A stretch of DNA of 64,000 nucleotides. It comes from Streptomyces sp. XM4193 (lineage in GTDB: Bacteria; Actinomycetota; Actinomycetes; Streptomycetales; Streptomycetaceae). The stretch covers positions 434,001 to 498,000 of the forward strand of contig NZ_JALLGK010000001.1 in assembly GCF_023072595.1 (NCBI RefSeq), read 5' to 3'. The notes under the pieces are model-generated. The model made no database searches and was not told the DNA's origin. It was given only the letters and a program-made list of their open reading frames with translations. Below are positions 50,594 through 60,407 of this stretch, one piece after another. Every line of letters starts with the position of its first letter. The first letter of the stretch is position 1. Position numbers and translations under genes: made by a program.

Positions 50594-52189
50594 ATGTCCA
50601 GGGAGCCACGCGGGCCGCATGAGAAGCGCGGGCCGAACGAGAAGCTCGGTGCCGTCCTCGCCCTCGCGGGTATCAGCAACGCCGGACTCGCCCGGCGTGT
50701 CAACGATTTGGGAGCTCAGCGCGGGCTGACTCTCCGCTACGACAAGACGTCCGTGGCGCGGTGGGTGTCGAAGGGGATGGTGCCGCAGGGAGCGGCTCCC
50801 CATCTGATCGCCGCCGCCATCGGCAGCAAGCTGGGCCGGCCCGTGCCGCTGCACGAGATCGGCCTGGCCGACGCCGACCCGGCGCCGGAGATCGGCCTGG
50901 GCTTCCCGCGCGACGTGGGGGAGGCCGTGCGTTCGGCGACCGACCTCTACCGTCTCGACCTCGCCGGGCGGCGCAGCAGCAGCGGCGGTGTGTGGCAGTC
51001 GCTGGCCGGCTCGTTCTCGGTGAGCGCCTACGCGACGCCGACCTCGCGCTGGTTGATCAGCCCGGTCGACAGCTCGGTGGCGCGCGAGGAGCCGAAGCAG
51101 GGCGCGGAGGACTCCGGTCCGGCGGCGAGGACGCCGAGCGCGGACGGCCCCGAGGCGGACGTGCCCGCCCCCCGCGGTGCGCAGAACGGCGGCCCGCCCT
51201 CGCAGAACGGCGAGAACGCGCCGTACCCCCGAGGGGGTCGCGAGCGTCGCCGGAGCGCGGAGCGCGGCACGCTCCGGGTGGGGCACAGCGATGTGGCCAA
51301 GCTCCGCGAGGCGGCCCAGGAGGCCAGGCGCTGGGACTCCAAGTACGGCGGTGGCGACTGGCGTTCGTCGATGGTGCCCGAGTGCCTCCGGGTGGACGCC
51401 ACCCCGCTGCTGCTCGGCGCCTACAGCGACGAGGTCGGCCGCGGGCTCTTCGGCGCCTCCGCCGAACTCACCAGGCTGGCCGGCTGGATGGCCTTCGACA
51501 CCGGCCAGCAGGAGGCCGCCCAGCGGTACTACATCCAGGCGCTGCGTCTGTCCCGGGCGGCGGCCGACGTGCCGCTCGGCGGTTACGTGCTCGCCTCCAT
51601 GTCGCTCCAGGCGACCTACCGCGGATTCGCCGACGAGGGCGTGGACCTGGCGCAGGCGGCGATCGAGCGCAACCGCCGCGTGGCCTCGGCCCGGGTGCGG
51701 AGCTTCTTCCATCTGGTGGAAGCACGCGCCCATGCCAGAGCGGACGACGCGGGTTCCTGCGGCGCCGCGCTGTCGGCCGCGGAGAGCTGGCTGGAGCGCG
51801 CCCGTCCCGGCGACCCGGACCCGCCCTGGCTGGACTTCTACTCCTACGACCGGCTGGCCGCCGACGCGGCCGAGTGCTACCGCGATCTGAAGGCGCCGCG
51901 CCAGATGCTGCGCTTCACCCAGCAGGCGCTCTCCCGGCCGACGGAGGAGTACGTGCGTTCCCACGGGCTGCGGCTGGTGGTGTCGGCGGTGGCGGAGCTG
52001 GAGTCCGGCGATCTGGACGCGGCGTGCGCGGCGGGTGCGCGTGCGCTGGAGGTGGCCGGAAAGATCTCGTCCGCCCGGACCAGGGAGTACGTGCGCGATC
52101 TGCTTCAGCGGCTGGAGCCCTACGGCGACAACCCGCAGGTGATGGAGTTGCGCGAGCAGGCCCGCCCACTGCTGGCCACCTCGGCCTGA
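50594..52189 (+). CDS. NsdA-like TPR transcriptional regulator
   Basis: A 531-residue streptomycete regulator. The N-terminal DNA-binding-like segment [26 protein letters not shown], then [17 protein letters not shown], and [24 protein letters not shown] is characteristic of the NsdA group. An Arg/Gly/Pro-rich linker (about 155-235) follows. The C-terminal half is TPR-like helices: [33 protein letters not shown], and [20 protein letters not shown]. NsdA represses sporulation and antibiotic production in Streptomyces coelicolor; this protein is a family member, not necessarily its orthologue. I chose the ATG at 50594; the GTG at 50579 adds five residues and lacks a ribosome-binding site. No partner gene is adjacent. 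Confidence 0.82.
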   Translation: MSREPRGPHEKRGPNEKLGAVLALAGISNAGLARRVNDLGAQRGLTLRYDKTSVARWVSKGMVPQGAAPHLIAAAIGSKLGRPVPLHEIGLADADPAPEIGLGFPRDVGEAVRSATDLYRLDLAGRRSSSGGVWQSLAGSFSVSAYATPTSRWLISPVDSSVAREEPKQGAEDSGPAARTPSADGPEADVPAPRGAQNGGPPSQNGENAPYPRGGRERRRSAERGTLRVGHSDVAKLREAAQEARRWDSKYGGGDWRSSMVPECLRVDATPLLLGAYSDEVGRGLFGASAELTRLAGWMAFDTGQQEAAQRYYIQALRLSRAAADVPLGGYVLASMSLQATYRGFADEGVDLAQAAIERNRRVASARVRSFFHLVEARAHARADDAGSCGAALSAAESWLERARPGDPDPPWLDFYSYDRLAADAAECYRDLKAPRQMLRFTQQALSRPTEEYVRSHGLRLVVSAVAELESGDLDAACAAGARALEVAGKISSARTREYVRDLLQRLEPYGDNPQVMELREQARPLLATSA

Positions 52190-52352
52190 CCCGCCGGCCG
52201 ACCCCGGACTCGCCGACCCCGCGCCTGTCGAGCCCCGGACTCGCCGGCCCGCGGGACGGGCGCGGCGGGACGGCGTGCGGGGGCGGGCGTGCGGGGGCGA
52301 CGGAGTCGATGTCAGTGGCGGCGGCCATGATGGACGTGTGGCGGCAGGACGG

Positions 52353-53642
52353 ATGAGCGCAGAAGCACGGAGCGGCGTTCCGGCGAGTGCCGGGGCTGCC
52401 GGGCGGCCCGCGTCCGCGTACGACGCGGATGTGCTGGTGGTCGGCGCCGGCATCGTCGGGCTGGCCACGGCGTACGCCCTGGTCCGGGCGCGGCCCGGGC
52501 TGCGGGTGACGGTGCTGGAGAAGGAGGCCGGCCCCGCCCGGCACCAGACCGGTCGCAACAGCGGAGTGATCCACAGCGGGGTCTACTACCGTCCCGGCTC
52601 GCTCAAGGCGCGGTTCGCGGTGCGCGGCGCGCGGGAGATGGTCGGGTTCTGCGCGGAGCGCGGCATCCCGCACGAGGTCACCGGCAAGCTCGTCGTGGCG
52701 ACCGACCGCGCCGAGCTGCCCCGGCTGCACGCGCTCGCCCAGCGCGGCCGGGAGAACGGCATCCCGGTGCGGGAGCTCGGGCCCGCGCAGATACGCGAGC
52801 GGGAGCCGCACGTCACCGGGCTCGCGGCCATCGAGGTGGCCTCCACCGGCATCTGCGACTTCGGCGCGGTGGCAGAGGAGTTGGCGCGGTCTGCCGGAGC
52901 CGGCGGCGCCCGGATCCGGTACGGGGCCGAGGTGCGGGAGATCGACCGCCGCGAGGGTGTCGGGGTCGCGGTGCGCACGGCCCCGCCCGGCGGGAAGGAC
53001 GACGGCGCCGGCGCGGTGCTGCGCGGCCGCGCCCTGGTGAACTGCGCGGGGCTGAGCTGCGACCGGATCGCCGCCCTCGCCGGGGACGAGCCGAGCGCGC
53101 GGATCGTGCCGTTCCGCGGCGAGTACCACCATCTGAGCGAGGAGCGGGCGGAGCTGGTGCGCGGGCTGGTCTACCCGGTGCCGGACCCCGCGTTCCCCTT
53201 CCTCGGTGTGCACCTCACCCGCGGCATCGACGGCCGGGTGCACCTCGGGCCGAACGCCGTGCCCGCACTGGCCCGCGAGGGGTACGACCGGCGCACGGCG
53301 AGCGCGTCCGACCTCGCGGAGAGCCTGCGCTGGCCCGGCATGTGGCGGCTTGCCCGGCGGCACTGGCGGTACGGCGCGGGGGAGTTGAGACGTTCGCTGT
53401 CGCGGCGGGCGTTCACCGAAGCGGTGCGCAGGCTGCTGCCCGAGGTGACCGAGGCGGATCTGCGGCCCGCTCCCGCCGGGGTGCGGGCACAGGCGGTGCT
53501 GCGGGACGGGACGCTGGTGGACGACTTCCTCATCGAGGAGGGTCCGCACACCGTGCATGTGCTCAACGCCCCCTCGCCCGCGGCGACCGCCTCGCTGCCG
53601 ATCGGGCGGGCGGTCGCCGAGCGGGCGCTCGCGCAGCTGTGA
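52353..53642 (+). CDS. lhgO: L-2-hydroxyglutarate oxidase
   Basis: A 429-residue flavoenzyme of the DAO superfamily that oxidises L-2-hydroxyglutarate to 2-oxoglutarate. The FAD-binding Rossmann motif is DVLVVGAGIVGLATAYAL (about residues 25-42). HQTGRNSGVIHSGVYYRPGS is the diagnostic LhgO motif, with an active-site His. FRGEYHHLSEERAELVRGLVYPVPDPAFPFLGVH and RVHLGPNAVPALAREGY are also family hallmarks. The C-terminal NAPSPAATASLPIGRAVAE binds the FAD tail. The enzyme repairs a metabolic by-product. The ATG at 52353 is preceded by CAGGACGG. Confidence 0.92.
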   Translation: MSAEARSGVPASAGAAGRPASAYDADVLVVGAGIVGLATAYALVRARPGLRVTVLEKEAGPARHQTGRNSGVIHSGVYYRPGSLKARFAVRGAREMVGFCAERGIPHEVTGKLVVATDRAELPRLHALAQRGRENGIPVRELGPAQIREREPHVTGLAAIEVASTGICDFGAVAEELARSAGAGGARIRYGAEVREIDRREGVGVAVRTAPPGGKDDGAGAVLRGRALVNCAGLSCDRIAALAGDEPSARIVPFRGEYHHLSEERAELVRGLVYPVPDPAFPFLGVHLTRGIDGRVHLGPNAVPALAREGYDRRTASASDLAESLRWPGMWRLARRHWRYGAGELRRSLSRRAFTEAVRRLLPEVTEADLRPAPAGVRAQAVLRDGTLVDDFLIEEGPHTVHVLNAPSPAATASLPIGRAVAERALAQL

Positions 53643-54097
53643 CCCGACGCCGACCACGCCGACCGTGAGCAGGCTCGCGTCGGGTCGGGAGCCACGCGGG
53701 CGGCTCGCGGCGGGAGCCACGCGTCGGGAGCCACGGGGCAGATGTCACCGCGCGGGCGTCACGGGCCGGACTCCACGGGCCGGGGTCAACGCCCCCGGCC
53801 CGTGGGTGTGTTGACCCGCGTCCGGCCCGGCTTCCGGTCGTGCGCGCGGTACGACGCACCGGCCGGCGGGCGTCCCGAGGCCGCCCCGAGGCGCCGCCCG
53901 GAGGCGCCGCCCCGAGCGTCCCGCCCGCTGTCCGCCCGGGCCGCCGCGACGCGCGGGCGGTACGCACGGCCCGTTCCGGGTCGCACGGCCCGTTCTGGTA
54001 CGCACGGCACCCGCGGCCCGTTCCGGCGACGCCCGCCCGTGCCGCCTACGCCCGCCCGTCCGCCGGTGTCCGTCCCGCGGGCGTCCGGGCGCGGGGC
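53643..54097. other. Convergent intergenic region with direct repeats
   Basis: No gene is supported. GGGAGCCACGCG recurs three times at about 53690-53733. The strong hairpin at 53773-53805 is listed separately. The remainder is GC-rich filler between the convergent lhgO and laccase genes. Confidence 0.45.
53773..53805. terminator. Bidirectional hairpin between lhgO and the laccase gene
   Basis: A perfect 13-bp stem, CCACGGGCCGGGG (53773-53785) with CCCCGGCCCGTGG (53793-53805), closes a 7-nt loop TCAACGC. It stands between two convergent genes and could terminate both. Confidence 0.75.
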
Positions 54098-55201
54098 TCA
54101 GTGGTGCATGTGCGCGTGTCCGCCGTCGTCCGAGGACCCGCCGGTTGCCTTGTCCGACGACGCCTTGTCCGTGCCGCCCTGTTCCTTCTTCGCGCCGGCG
54201 CCGTGCGGGTGGTCGGGGTTGTCCGGGTCCCAGCCCGGGATCGTGCCGTCCTCCTTGGCGATCAGCAGATGTCCCGCCATCCCCATGTCGGAGTGGCTCT
54301 GCACGTGGCAGTGGTACATCCACGCCCCCGCGCCGACGCCTTCGCCGGCGAGGATCTGGAAGCCGAAGGACTCGGCCGGCCCGCAGATCTTGGTGTCGAT
54401 GATGCGGCTGGGGTCGTCGGGCCCGTTCAGGATGCCGGTGCGGTTGTCGGCCCAGCGGTGACCGTGAACATGGAAGGTGTGGTAGAGCTCGCTGTGCGTG
54501 ATGGAGACGATCTCCAGCCGCTCGCCGACGGTCGCCTCGAAGTCGGGGGCCTGCTTCTTGTTGTTGGTGAGCATGTCGTTGAAGACGACGGTGAAGGTCT
54601 TGTCGGGCAGCGGATCGCCCTCGCGGCGGACGACGAGCGGGCCGTAGAGGCCGTTGCGGATGCCGCCGGTGCCGTGGTCGGTGCCGACGACGTGGTCGTG
54701 GTAGTTCCAGTAGCCGGCGCTGCCCTCGCGCCAGGTTCCGTCCGCGCGCTCGCCCGGCTTGTGGGTGCGCCAGGTGTAGGTGCGCTTCTCGCCCGGTTCG
54801 ATGTGGCTGTTGTTCATCCGGGTGCCGTCGCTGGTGATCTCGTAGTCGACGCCGTGGACGTGCAGGCTCGCCGCGACGTCCATGGTGTTCTCGACCTCGA
54901 TGTGGAGGGTGTCGCCCTCGACCAGCTCGATCAGCGGGCCGGGGATGGACGCCTTGCCCTTCTCCAGGCCGTAGCCCATCTGCCCGTCGTCCAACTTCTC
55001 GATGTACAGGCTCATTCGGCGGGTCTCGTTCTTGGCCCTGGCGACTTTTCCCTTGGCCGCGGTCACGGCCTTCGGCGGGGGCGCCGCGGCCGACATCGAT
55101 GTCACACCGATGGCCGCCGCCGCGCTTCCGAAGAGGAAGCGCCGGTTGAAGCCGCGCCTGCCGAACTTGTTCGCCCCGGTCTGCCCCTGGTCTGTGCCCA
55201 T
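54098..55201 (-). CDS. slac: Two-domain small laccase (SLAC-type multicopper oxidase)
   Basis: A 367-residue Tat-exported laccase. The signal [20 protein letters not shown] has the twin-arginine motif. The protein follows Streptomyces coelicolor SLAC closely: [86 protein letters not shown] and the copper cluster [14 protein letters not shown]. All type-1 ligands (His, Cys, His at +5, Met at +10) and type-2/3 His pairs are present, so it should be an active trimeric laccase reducing oxygen to water. The C-terminus is a His-rich tail (GGHAHMHH), possibly copper-binding. It is divergent from the dehydrogenase/cupredoxin pair at 55446-60289. Confidence 0.95.
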   Translation of the reverse strand: MGTDQGQTGANKFGRRGFNRRFLFGSAAAAIGVTSMSAAAPPPKAVTAAKGKVARAKNETRRMSLYIEKLDDGQMGYGLEKGKASIPGPLIELVEGDTLHIEVENTMDVAASLHVHGVDYEITSDGTRMNNSHIEPGEKRTYTWRTHKPGERADGTWREGSAGYWNYHDHVVGTDHGTGGIRNGLYGPLVVRREGDPLPDKTFTVVFNDMLTNNKKQAPDFEATVGERLEIVSITHSELYHTFHVHGHRWADNRTGILNGPDDPSRIIDTKICGPAESFGFQILAGEGVGAGAWMYHCHVQSHSDMGMAGHLLIAKEDGTIPGWDPDNPDHPHGAGAKKEQGGTDKASSDKATGGSSDDGGHAHMHH

Positions 55202-55372
55202 CCGTCGAACTCCCGTTGTACGTCGCACGGTTGACGCCCCTCTGGCCTCGTGGGCGACAGCTGTCACGAGATTGGCGGGGCCATGCCGCCCCACGGATCG
55301 ACGACAACGTAGCGAGAGGATCTTCGTTTATCCATAGTAAGGACAAAGTTCGTTGAATTGCGGTCATACCTC

Positions 55373-55401
55373 TTGGCGAGTGAGCAAAAGCGGTCTAGCT
55401 T
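55373..55401 (+). promoter_or_regulatory. Candidate promoter of the dehydrogenase-cupredoxin operon
   Basis: TTGGCG (55373-55378) and TAGCTT (55396-55401) are spaced by 17 bp, a reasonable HrdB-type promoter. It would give a leader of about 35-40 nt before the ATG at 55446. The adjoining region (55330-55370) is markedly AT-rich and shared with the divergent laccase gene. Confidence 0.6.
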
Positions 55402-55445
55402 CGTCCGCGCTGACGCACGTGAGCGAACCAGGAGTGGGTGACCGA

Positions 55446-58013
55446 ATGCGGCTGACACCACGACAACGGCCAAGCGCGGCTTGGCGGTTGGCGAGAAGCA
55501 CGGACCGAGCACGACCCAGACCACGTACCAGCACCTCAGCGGGCTTCCGACCTCGTATGCGGTCGAGCACCAAAGTCAGAGCCTGGGCGGCGACGCTGCT
55601 GTCCGGGGCGCTGCTCACCGGCGTGCTCGGCTCGCCCGCGAACGCGGGCCCGCCCCCGGACTCGCGGCTGACAACGATGTCGCTGCCAACTCCCCCCGGC
55701 GGCGACGATGTTGCGGTCCTGGTCTTCCACGGCTCGGACAGCGAGGAGTCCCCGGTCGTCAACGCCGGGATCGAGGCCATCGAGAAGATCGGGCTCTCCG
55801 GCCCGGCGATGGAGCGCTTCCGGATCGAGGCCACCGACGACGCCTCCGTCTTCACCGACGAGGACCGCCTGGGCACCTACAACGCCGTGGTCTTCCTCAC
55901 CGGTGGCGGCGATGTCCTCGACGGCGAGCAGGAGTTGGGGCTGGAGGCGTACATGGAGGCCGGCGGCGGCTTCCTCGGCATCCACGACGCGGCCCGCACC
56001 GAGCCCTACTCCGACTGGTTCGGCGAGCTGATCGGCGCCCGTCCCGAGGGCTCGGCCACCAGCGCGCAGACCGCCACCGTCGAGGTCGGCGACCGCAACC
56101 ACCCGGCCACCGCCGAGCTCCCGCTGGAGTGGAAGCGGTCCGACAAGTGGCTGAACTGGAAGGAGAACCCCTCCGGCGAGGTGCACACCGTCGCCCGGGT
56201 CCGCGAGAACAGCTACAAGCCGGGTGAGAACGCCAACGGCGCCGACCACCCGATCTCCTGGTGCCAGGACTACGAGGGCGGGCGCTCGTTCTACACCGCC
56301 ATGGGCGGCACCGAGTCCAGCTACTCCGAGGCCGACTTCCGCACCCACCTGCGCGGCGCGCTGATGTGGACGACGCGGATCGCCCGCGGCGACTGCCAGG
56401 CCACCGTCAACGCCAACTACGAGGCCAAGCGGCTGACCCAGCCCAACAAGCCCGGCGAGCACGACCAGATCGGTGAGCCGCACGGTCTCGCCACCGCTCC
56501 CGACGGCCGGATCTTCTACATCGGCCGCGGCGGCGCCGCAGCCGACGCCCCCGTGGTGACCGACTGGGAGGACCCGGAGGTCGGCAAGGGCCAGGGCGAG
56601 ATCCACATCTGGGACCCGAAGGAGGAGAAGGTCTCCCTCGCCGGTTCGGTCACCGTCTTCGGCAACAAGGGCGGCGGCGACGAACTCACCAAGAACGAGG
56701 AGGGGTTGCTCGGCATCGCGCTCGACCCCCGCTTCGCCTCCAACAACTGGATCTACCTCCACTACACGCCGCACTCGGAGATCGACCGCGACAAGCGCAT
56801 CGGCGAACGCCGCGTCTCGCGCTTCACCGTCGACCCGCGGACCAACAAGCTCGACCTCTCCTCGGAGAAGGTCCTGCTCGACTGGGACGTGCAGATCCAC
56901 AGCTGCTGCCACGCCGGCGGCGGCATGGCCTGGGACTCCGACGACAACCTCTACATCGCGACCGGCGACACCAACTCCTCGCAGTTCAGCGACGGTTACT
57001 CGGGCAACAACCCGGAGCCGAACTACAAGGGCGTCTCCTTCGCCGACGCCCGCCGCACCTCCGGCAACACCAACAACCTCAACGGCAAGATCCTGCGCAT
57101 CCACCCCGAGCAGGACGGCACGTACACCCTCCCGGAGGGCAACCTCTTCACGGGTGAGGAGGCCGACGAGGGCGGCGGCAAGACCCGGGGCGAGATCTAC
57201 GTGATGGGCGTGCGCAACCCCTCCCGGATCTCCGTCGACCCCAAGACCGACACGCTGTACGCCGGTTGGGTCGGCCCGGACGCCCCGGAGCCGAGCACCA
57301 CCTGGGGTCCGGCCAAGTACGACACCTTCGCCGCGATCACCGAGCCGGGCAACCACGGCTGGCCGTTCTGCATGGGCAACAACCAGCCCTACCGCGACCG
57401 CGCCGCCGACGATCCGGAGAAGCCCGGCGACTGGTACGACTGCGACGCCCCGAAGAACGAGTCGCCCAACAACGACGGGCTCGTCAACCTGCCGCCCGTC
57501 ACCGGCAACACGATCTGGTACTCCCCGCAGGGTGGTGGCCCCGACTTCCCGCGCGACGAGAACGGCGTCCCCTCCTACGACATGGACGAGCAGAAGTTCC
57601 TGCTGCCCTGGCTCAAGGGCGGCGGCCAGGCCGCGATGAACGGACCGGTCTACCGCTTCGACTCCGACAGCAACAGCGGCGACAAGTGGCCGGCCTACTG
57701 GGACGGCAAGTGGTTCGTCGGAGACCTCTACGACTCCGACCAGCCGCGGCACGCGGTGGTCACCGACCCCAAGACCGTCGGCAAGGGCGGACTGCCCGTG
57801 CACGCCGAGTCGTTGAAGAAGATCGTCCCGGTCGGTGACGGCAAGATCCGCAACCTCATGGACTGGAAGTTCGCGCCCGACGGGTCGCTGTACGTCCTGG
57901 ACTACGGCCGCGGCTTCTTCACCTCGGACAAGGAGTCCGCGCTGTGGCGGATCACCTACACCGGCGGCGCGCCGACTCCGGCCGCCGGCGACCTCGTCAG
58001 GAAGGGGGACTGA
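55446..58013 (+). CDS. Secreted ThuA domain fused to PQQ-type glucose/sorbosone dehydrogenase
   Basis: 855 residues. The long basic N-region is followed by a Sec-like signal (TKVRAWAATLLSGALLTGVL, then SPANA). Residues about 55-300 form a ThuA-like domain (VAVLVFHGSDSEESPVV, GGFLGIHDAARTEPYSDWFGELIGA, DHPISWCQDYEGGRSFYTAMG). Residues about 340-850 form the GSDH six-bladed propeller (EEGLLGIALDPRFASNNWIY, IHSCCHAGGGMAWDSDDNLYIATGDTN, GNTNNLNGKILRIHPE, YVMGVRNPSRISVDPKTDTLYAGW). It should oxidise a sugar or sugar alcohol using PQQ. Absence of a CxxCH haem motif means another carrier must take the electrons. The ATG at 55446 is preferred, though an internal ATG at 55557 gives a tighter signal peptide. 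The next gene starts within the stop (TGATG). Confidence 0.88.
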   Translation: MRLTPRQRPSAAWRLARSTDRARPRPRTSTSAGFRPRMRSSTKVRAWAATLLSGALLTGVLGSPANAGPPPDSRLTTMSLPTPPGGDDVAVLVFHGSDSEESPVVNAGIEAIEKIGLSGPAMERFRIEATDDASVFTDEDRLGTYNAVVFLTGGGDVLDGEQELGLEAYMEAGGGFLGIHDAARTEPYSDWFGELIGARPEGSATSAQTATVEVGDRNHPATAELPLEWKRSDKWLNWKENPSGEVHTVARVRENSYKPGENANGADHPISWCQDYEGGRSFYTAMGGTESSYSEADFRTHLRGALMWTTRIARGDCQATVNANYEAKRLTQPNKPGEHDQIGEPHGLATAPDGRIFYIGRGGAAADAPVVTDWEDPEVGKGQGEIHIWDPKEEKVSLAGSVTVFGNKGGGDELTKNEEGLLGIALDPRFASNNWIYLHYTPHSEIDRDKRIGERRVSRFTVDPRTNKLDLSSEKVLLDWDVQIHSCCHAGGGMAWDSDDNLYIATGDTNSSQFSDGYSGNNPEPNYKGVSFADARRTSGNTNNLNGKILRIHPEQDGTYTLPEGNLFTGEEADEGGGKTRGEIYVMGVRNPSRISVDPKTDTLYAGWVGPDAPEPSTTWGPAKYDTFAAITEPGNHGWPFCMGNNQPYRDRAADDPEKPGDWYDCDAPKNESPNNDGLVNLPPVTGNTIWYSPQGGGPDFPRDENGVPSYDMDEQKFLLPWLKGGGQAAMNGPVYRFDSDSNSGDKWPAYWDGKWFVGDLYDSDQPRHAVVTDPKTVGKGGLPVHAESLKKIVPVGDGKIRNLMDWKFAPDGSLYVLDYGRGFFTSDKESALWRITYTGGAPTPAAGDLVRKGD

Positions 58014-60289
58014 TGCGTCCACCCAGCATCCGGACCAGACGTACCGGCAGCGCGGGCCGGCGACGGCGCCCGCTGCCCCGATTCCACCTGTGGACGGCCC
58101 TGGCGGCCGCCGTGCTGATGCTCGTCGGACTGGTGCCCTCGGCGGCGATGGCGGCCAAGCAGCCGTCCGCGCCGAAGGGTGGCGGCCCGGCCGCGCTCCA
58201 GACGCTGACCTGGACCGCGGACGACAGCGTCACCGACTACAAGACGGCTCCGACGACCGCGGTCGCGGGCGAGACGGAGATCGTCTTCGAGAACAGTGAG
58301 GCGACCGGCAACACCACAAACATGCCGCACACCCTCACCTTCGACACCTCCAACTCCGACTACAACAACGACGTCTCGCTCAACATCCTCGCCAACCCCA
58401 GCGACTCCAACGGCGGCAAGCACACGGCCACGGTCACCCTGACCCCCGGCACGTACCGCTACTACTGCACGATCCCCGGCCACGGGCAGATGCAGGGCAC
58501 GCTGGAGGTCACCGAGGACGGCGGCGGCGAGGACACCACCCCGCCCGAGGTCACGGCCAAGGTCGACGGCACCCAGAACGAGGCCGGCGACTACGTCGGC
58601 TCCGCGACCGTCACCCTCAACGCGACGGACGAGGGCTCCGGCGTGGAGAAGGTGGAGTACGCGCTCGGCGAGGACGGCGAATGGCAGCCGTACACCGACC
58701 CGTTCGTGATCGACGAGATCGGCGACCACGTCGTGCGCCACCGCGCCACCGACAAGGCCGGCAACGTCTCGGAGGAAGGAAGCGAGAAGCTCAAGGTCGT
58801 CTCGCCGCCCACCGACGACACCGAGGCGCCCGAGACCTCGGCCACCGTCAGCGGTGAGAAGGACGAGGACGGCAACTACCTCGGCATGGCGACGGTGACG
58901 GTCACCGCCTCCGACGAGGGCTCCGGCGTCAACACCATCGAGTACGCGCTCGGTGACGACGGCGAGTGGCAGCGGTACGAGGCACCGGTGATGGTCCACG
59001 AGGTGGGCGACCACAAGGTGCGCTACCGCGCGACCGACAAGGCGGGCAACCAGTCCGAGGAGGCCAGCGAGTCGTTCACGATCGTCGAGCCGCCGGCCGA
59101 GGACACCACCCCGCCCGAGGTGACCGCGAAGGTGGAGGGCGAGAAGAACTCCAGCGGCGCCTACCTCTCCAGCGCGACGGTGAACCTCACCGCGAAGGAC
59201 GAGGAGTCGGGCGTCGCCAAGACCGAGTACTCGCTCGACTCCGGCCCGTACCTGGAGTACAAGGACCCGGTCATCGTCGACCGCATCGGCCGTCACACCG
59301 TGGCGTACCGGGCGACCGACGAGGCGGGCAACACCTCGGAGGCCAAGAGCGTCTCGTTCACCATCGCGCGCGGCGGCGGCGTACCCGCGCCCAACTGCGC
59401 CGAGTTCGACGAGCGGGGCACGGTCTTCGTCGGCGAGATCGACACCGGCATCCCCAACCGCATCACCGACAACCGGTGCCGGATCAACGAGCGGATCGAG
59501 GACGAGAAGGACTGGTCCTCCCAGGCCCTCTTCCTCAAGCACGTGAAGGAGGCGCTGGACAAGCTGCTGAAGGAGAAGGTGATCGACCAGCGCGAGCACG
59601 ACGCCATCAGCAAGGCGGCCAAGGACTCCGGGATCGGCACGCCGGGCAACACCGACGGCTACCGCAAGATCTTCGACGGCACCGAGGAGTCCCTCGCGCC
59701 GTGGGAGCAGGTCGGCGGCGGCGAGTTCATCCTGAACGAGGAGGAGGGGTCGATCACCAGCAGCACGGAGACCGAGGGCATGGGAATGCTCTGGTTCACC
59801 GAGCGCCGCTATGACGACTTCTCGCTGAAGTTCCAGTGGCGCGACGACGCCCCCGCCGACGGCCACGCCAACGCCGGTGCGTTCGTCCGCTTCCCCAAGC
59901 CCCACGACCACCCGGAGGAGGAGCGGCCCGAGTGGGTCGCGATCAAGTACGGGCACGAGATCCAGATCAACGACAGCCCGACCGGCGACATGTACAAGAC
60001 CGGTTCGGTCTACGGCTTCGACCGCGTCGGCCTCGCCGGCTCGGGCGTCACGCCGAAGGGCACCTGGAACGACTACGAGGTCCGGGTGGTGAACCAGAAG
60101 TACGAGATCTACCGCAACGGCGAACTGATCAACGAGTTCCAGAACAGCGGTGGTCAGAGCTTCGTCCCCGCCAGGGACGACGACCCCGGCACCGACGGTC
60201 GCCGGTACGCCTCGGGGTACCTCGGACTCCAGGTGCACGGCACGACCGATGTGATCTCCTACCGCGACATCCGGGTCAAGCCGCTGTAG
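58013..60289 (+). CDS. Secreted cupredoxin - triple OmpL47 - DUF1080 protein
   Basis: 758 residues. A basic N-terminus (RRTGSAGRRRRPLPR) precedes a Sec signal ending SAAMAA (about residue 50). Residues about 65-170 are a plastocyanin-type copper domain with all four type-1 ligands: His106 in NMPHTLTF, Cys152 in YRYYCTIPGH, His157 and Met160. Three OmpL47-like Ig repeats follow (about 180-275, 280-375, 376-470), each with SATVTLNATDEGSGV-like and GDHVVRHRATDKAGN-like strands. A helical, charged segment leads to a DUF1080 (3-keto-disaccharide hydrolase) domain, about 545-758: YRKIFDGTEESLAPWEQVGG, TERRYDDFSLKFQWRDD, NAGAFVRFPKP and ASGYLGLQVHG. The start overlaps the dehydrogenase stop (TGATG), so the two are co-translated. 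Confidence 0.88.
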   Translation: MRPPSIRTRRTGSAGRRRRPLPRFHLWTALAAAVLMLVGLVPSAAMAAKQPSAPKGGGPAALQTLTWTADDSVTDYKTAPTTAVAGETEIVFENSEATGNTTNMPHTLTFDTSNSDYNNDVSLNILANPSDSNGGKHTATVTLTPGTYRYYCTIPGHGQMQGTLEVTEDGGGEDTTPPEVTAKVDGTQNEAGDYVGSATVTLNATDEGSGVEKVEYALGEDGEWQPYTDPFVIDEIGDHVVRHRATDKAGNVSEEGSEKLKVVSPPTDDTEAPETSATVSGEKDEDGNYLGMATVTVTASDEGSGVNTIEYALGDDGEWQRYEAPVMVHEVGDHKVRYRATDKAGNQSEEASESFTIVEPPAEDTTPPEVTAKVEGEKNSSGAYLSSATVNLTAKDEESGVAKTEYSLDSGPYLEYKDPVIVDRIGRHTVAYRATDEAGNTSEAKSVSFTIARGGGVPAPNCAEFDERGTVFVGEIDTGIPNRITDNRCRINERIEDEKDWSSQALFLKHVKEALDKLLKEKVIDQREHDAISKAAKDSGIGTPGNTDGYRKIFDGTEESLAPWEQVGGGEFILNEEEGSITSSTETEGMGMLWFTERRYDDFSLKFQWRDDAPADGHANAGAFVRFPKPHDHPEEERPEWVAIKYGHEIQINDSPTGDMYKTGSVYGFDRVGLAGSGVTPKGTWNDYEVRVVNQKYEIYRNGELINEFQNSGGQSFVPARDDDPGTDGRRYASGYLGLQVHGTTDVISYRDIRVKPL

Positions 60290-60407
60290 CCGGCAGCCCG
60301 ACCCGAGGCAGGAATCCCGCGCTGCCCGTCGTCTCCGCACCGGAGGCGGCGGGCAGCGCCGTCGCGTCCCCGGTGCGTGTGCCGGAACGGGTCCGTGGAC
60401 GGGTCCG

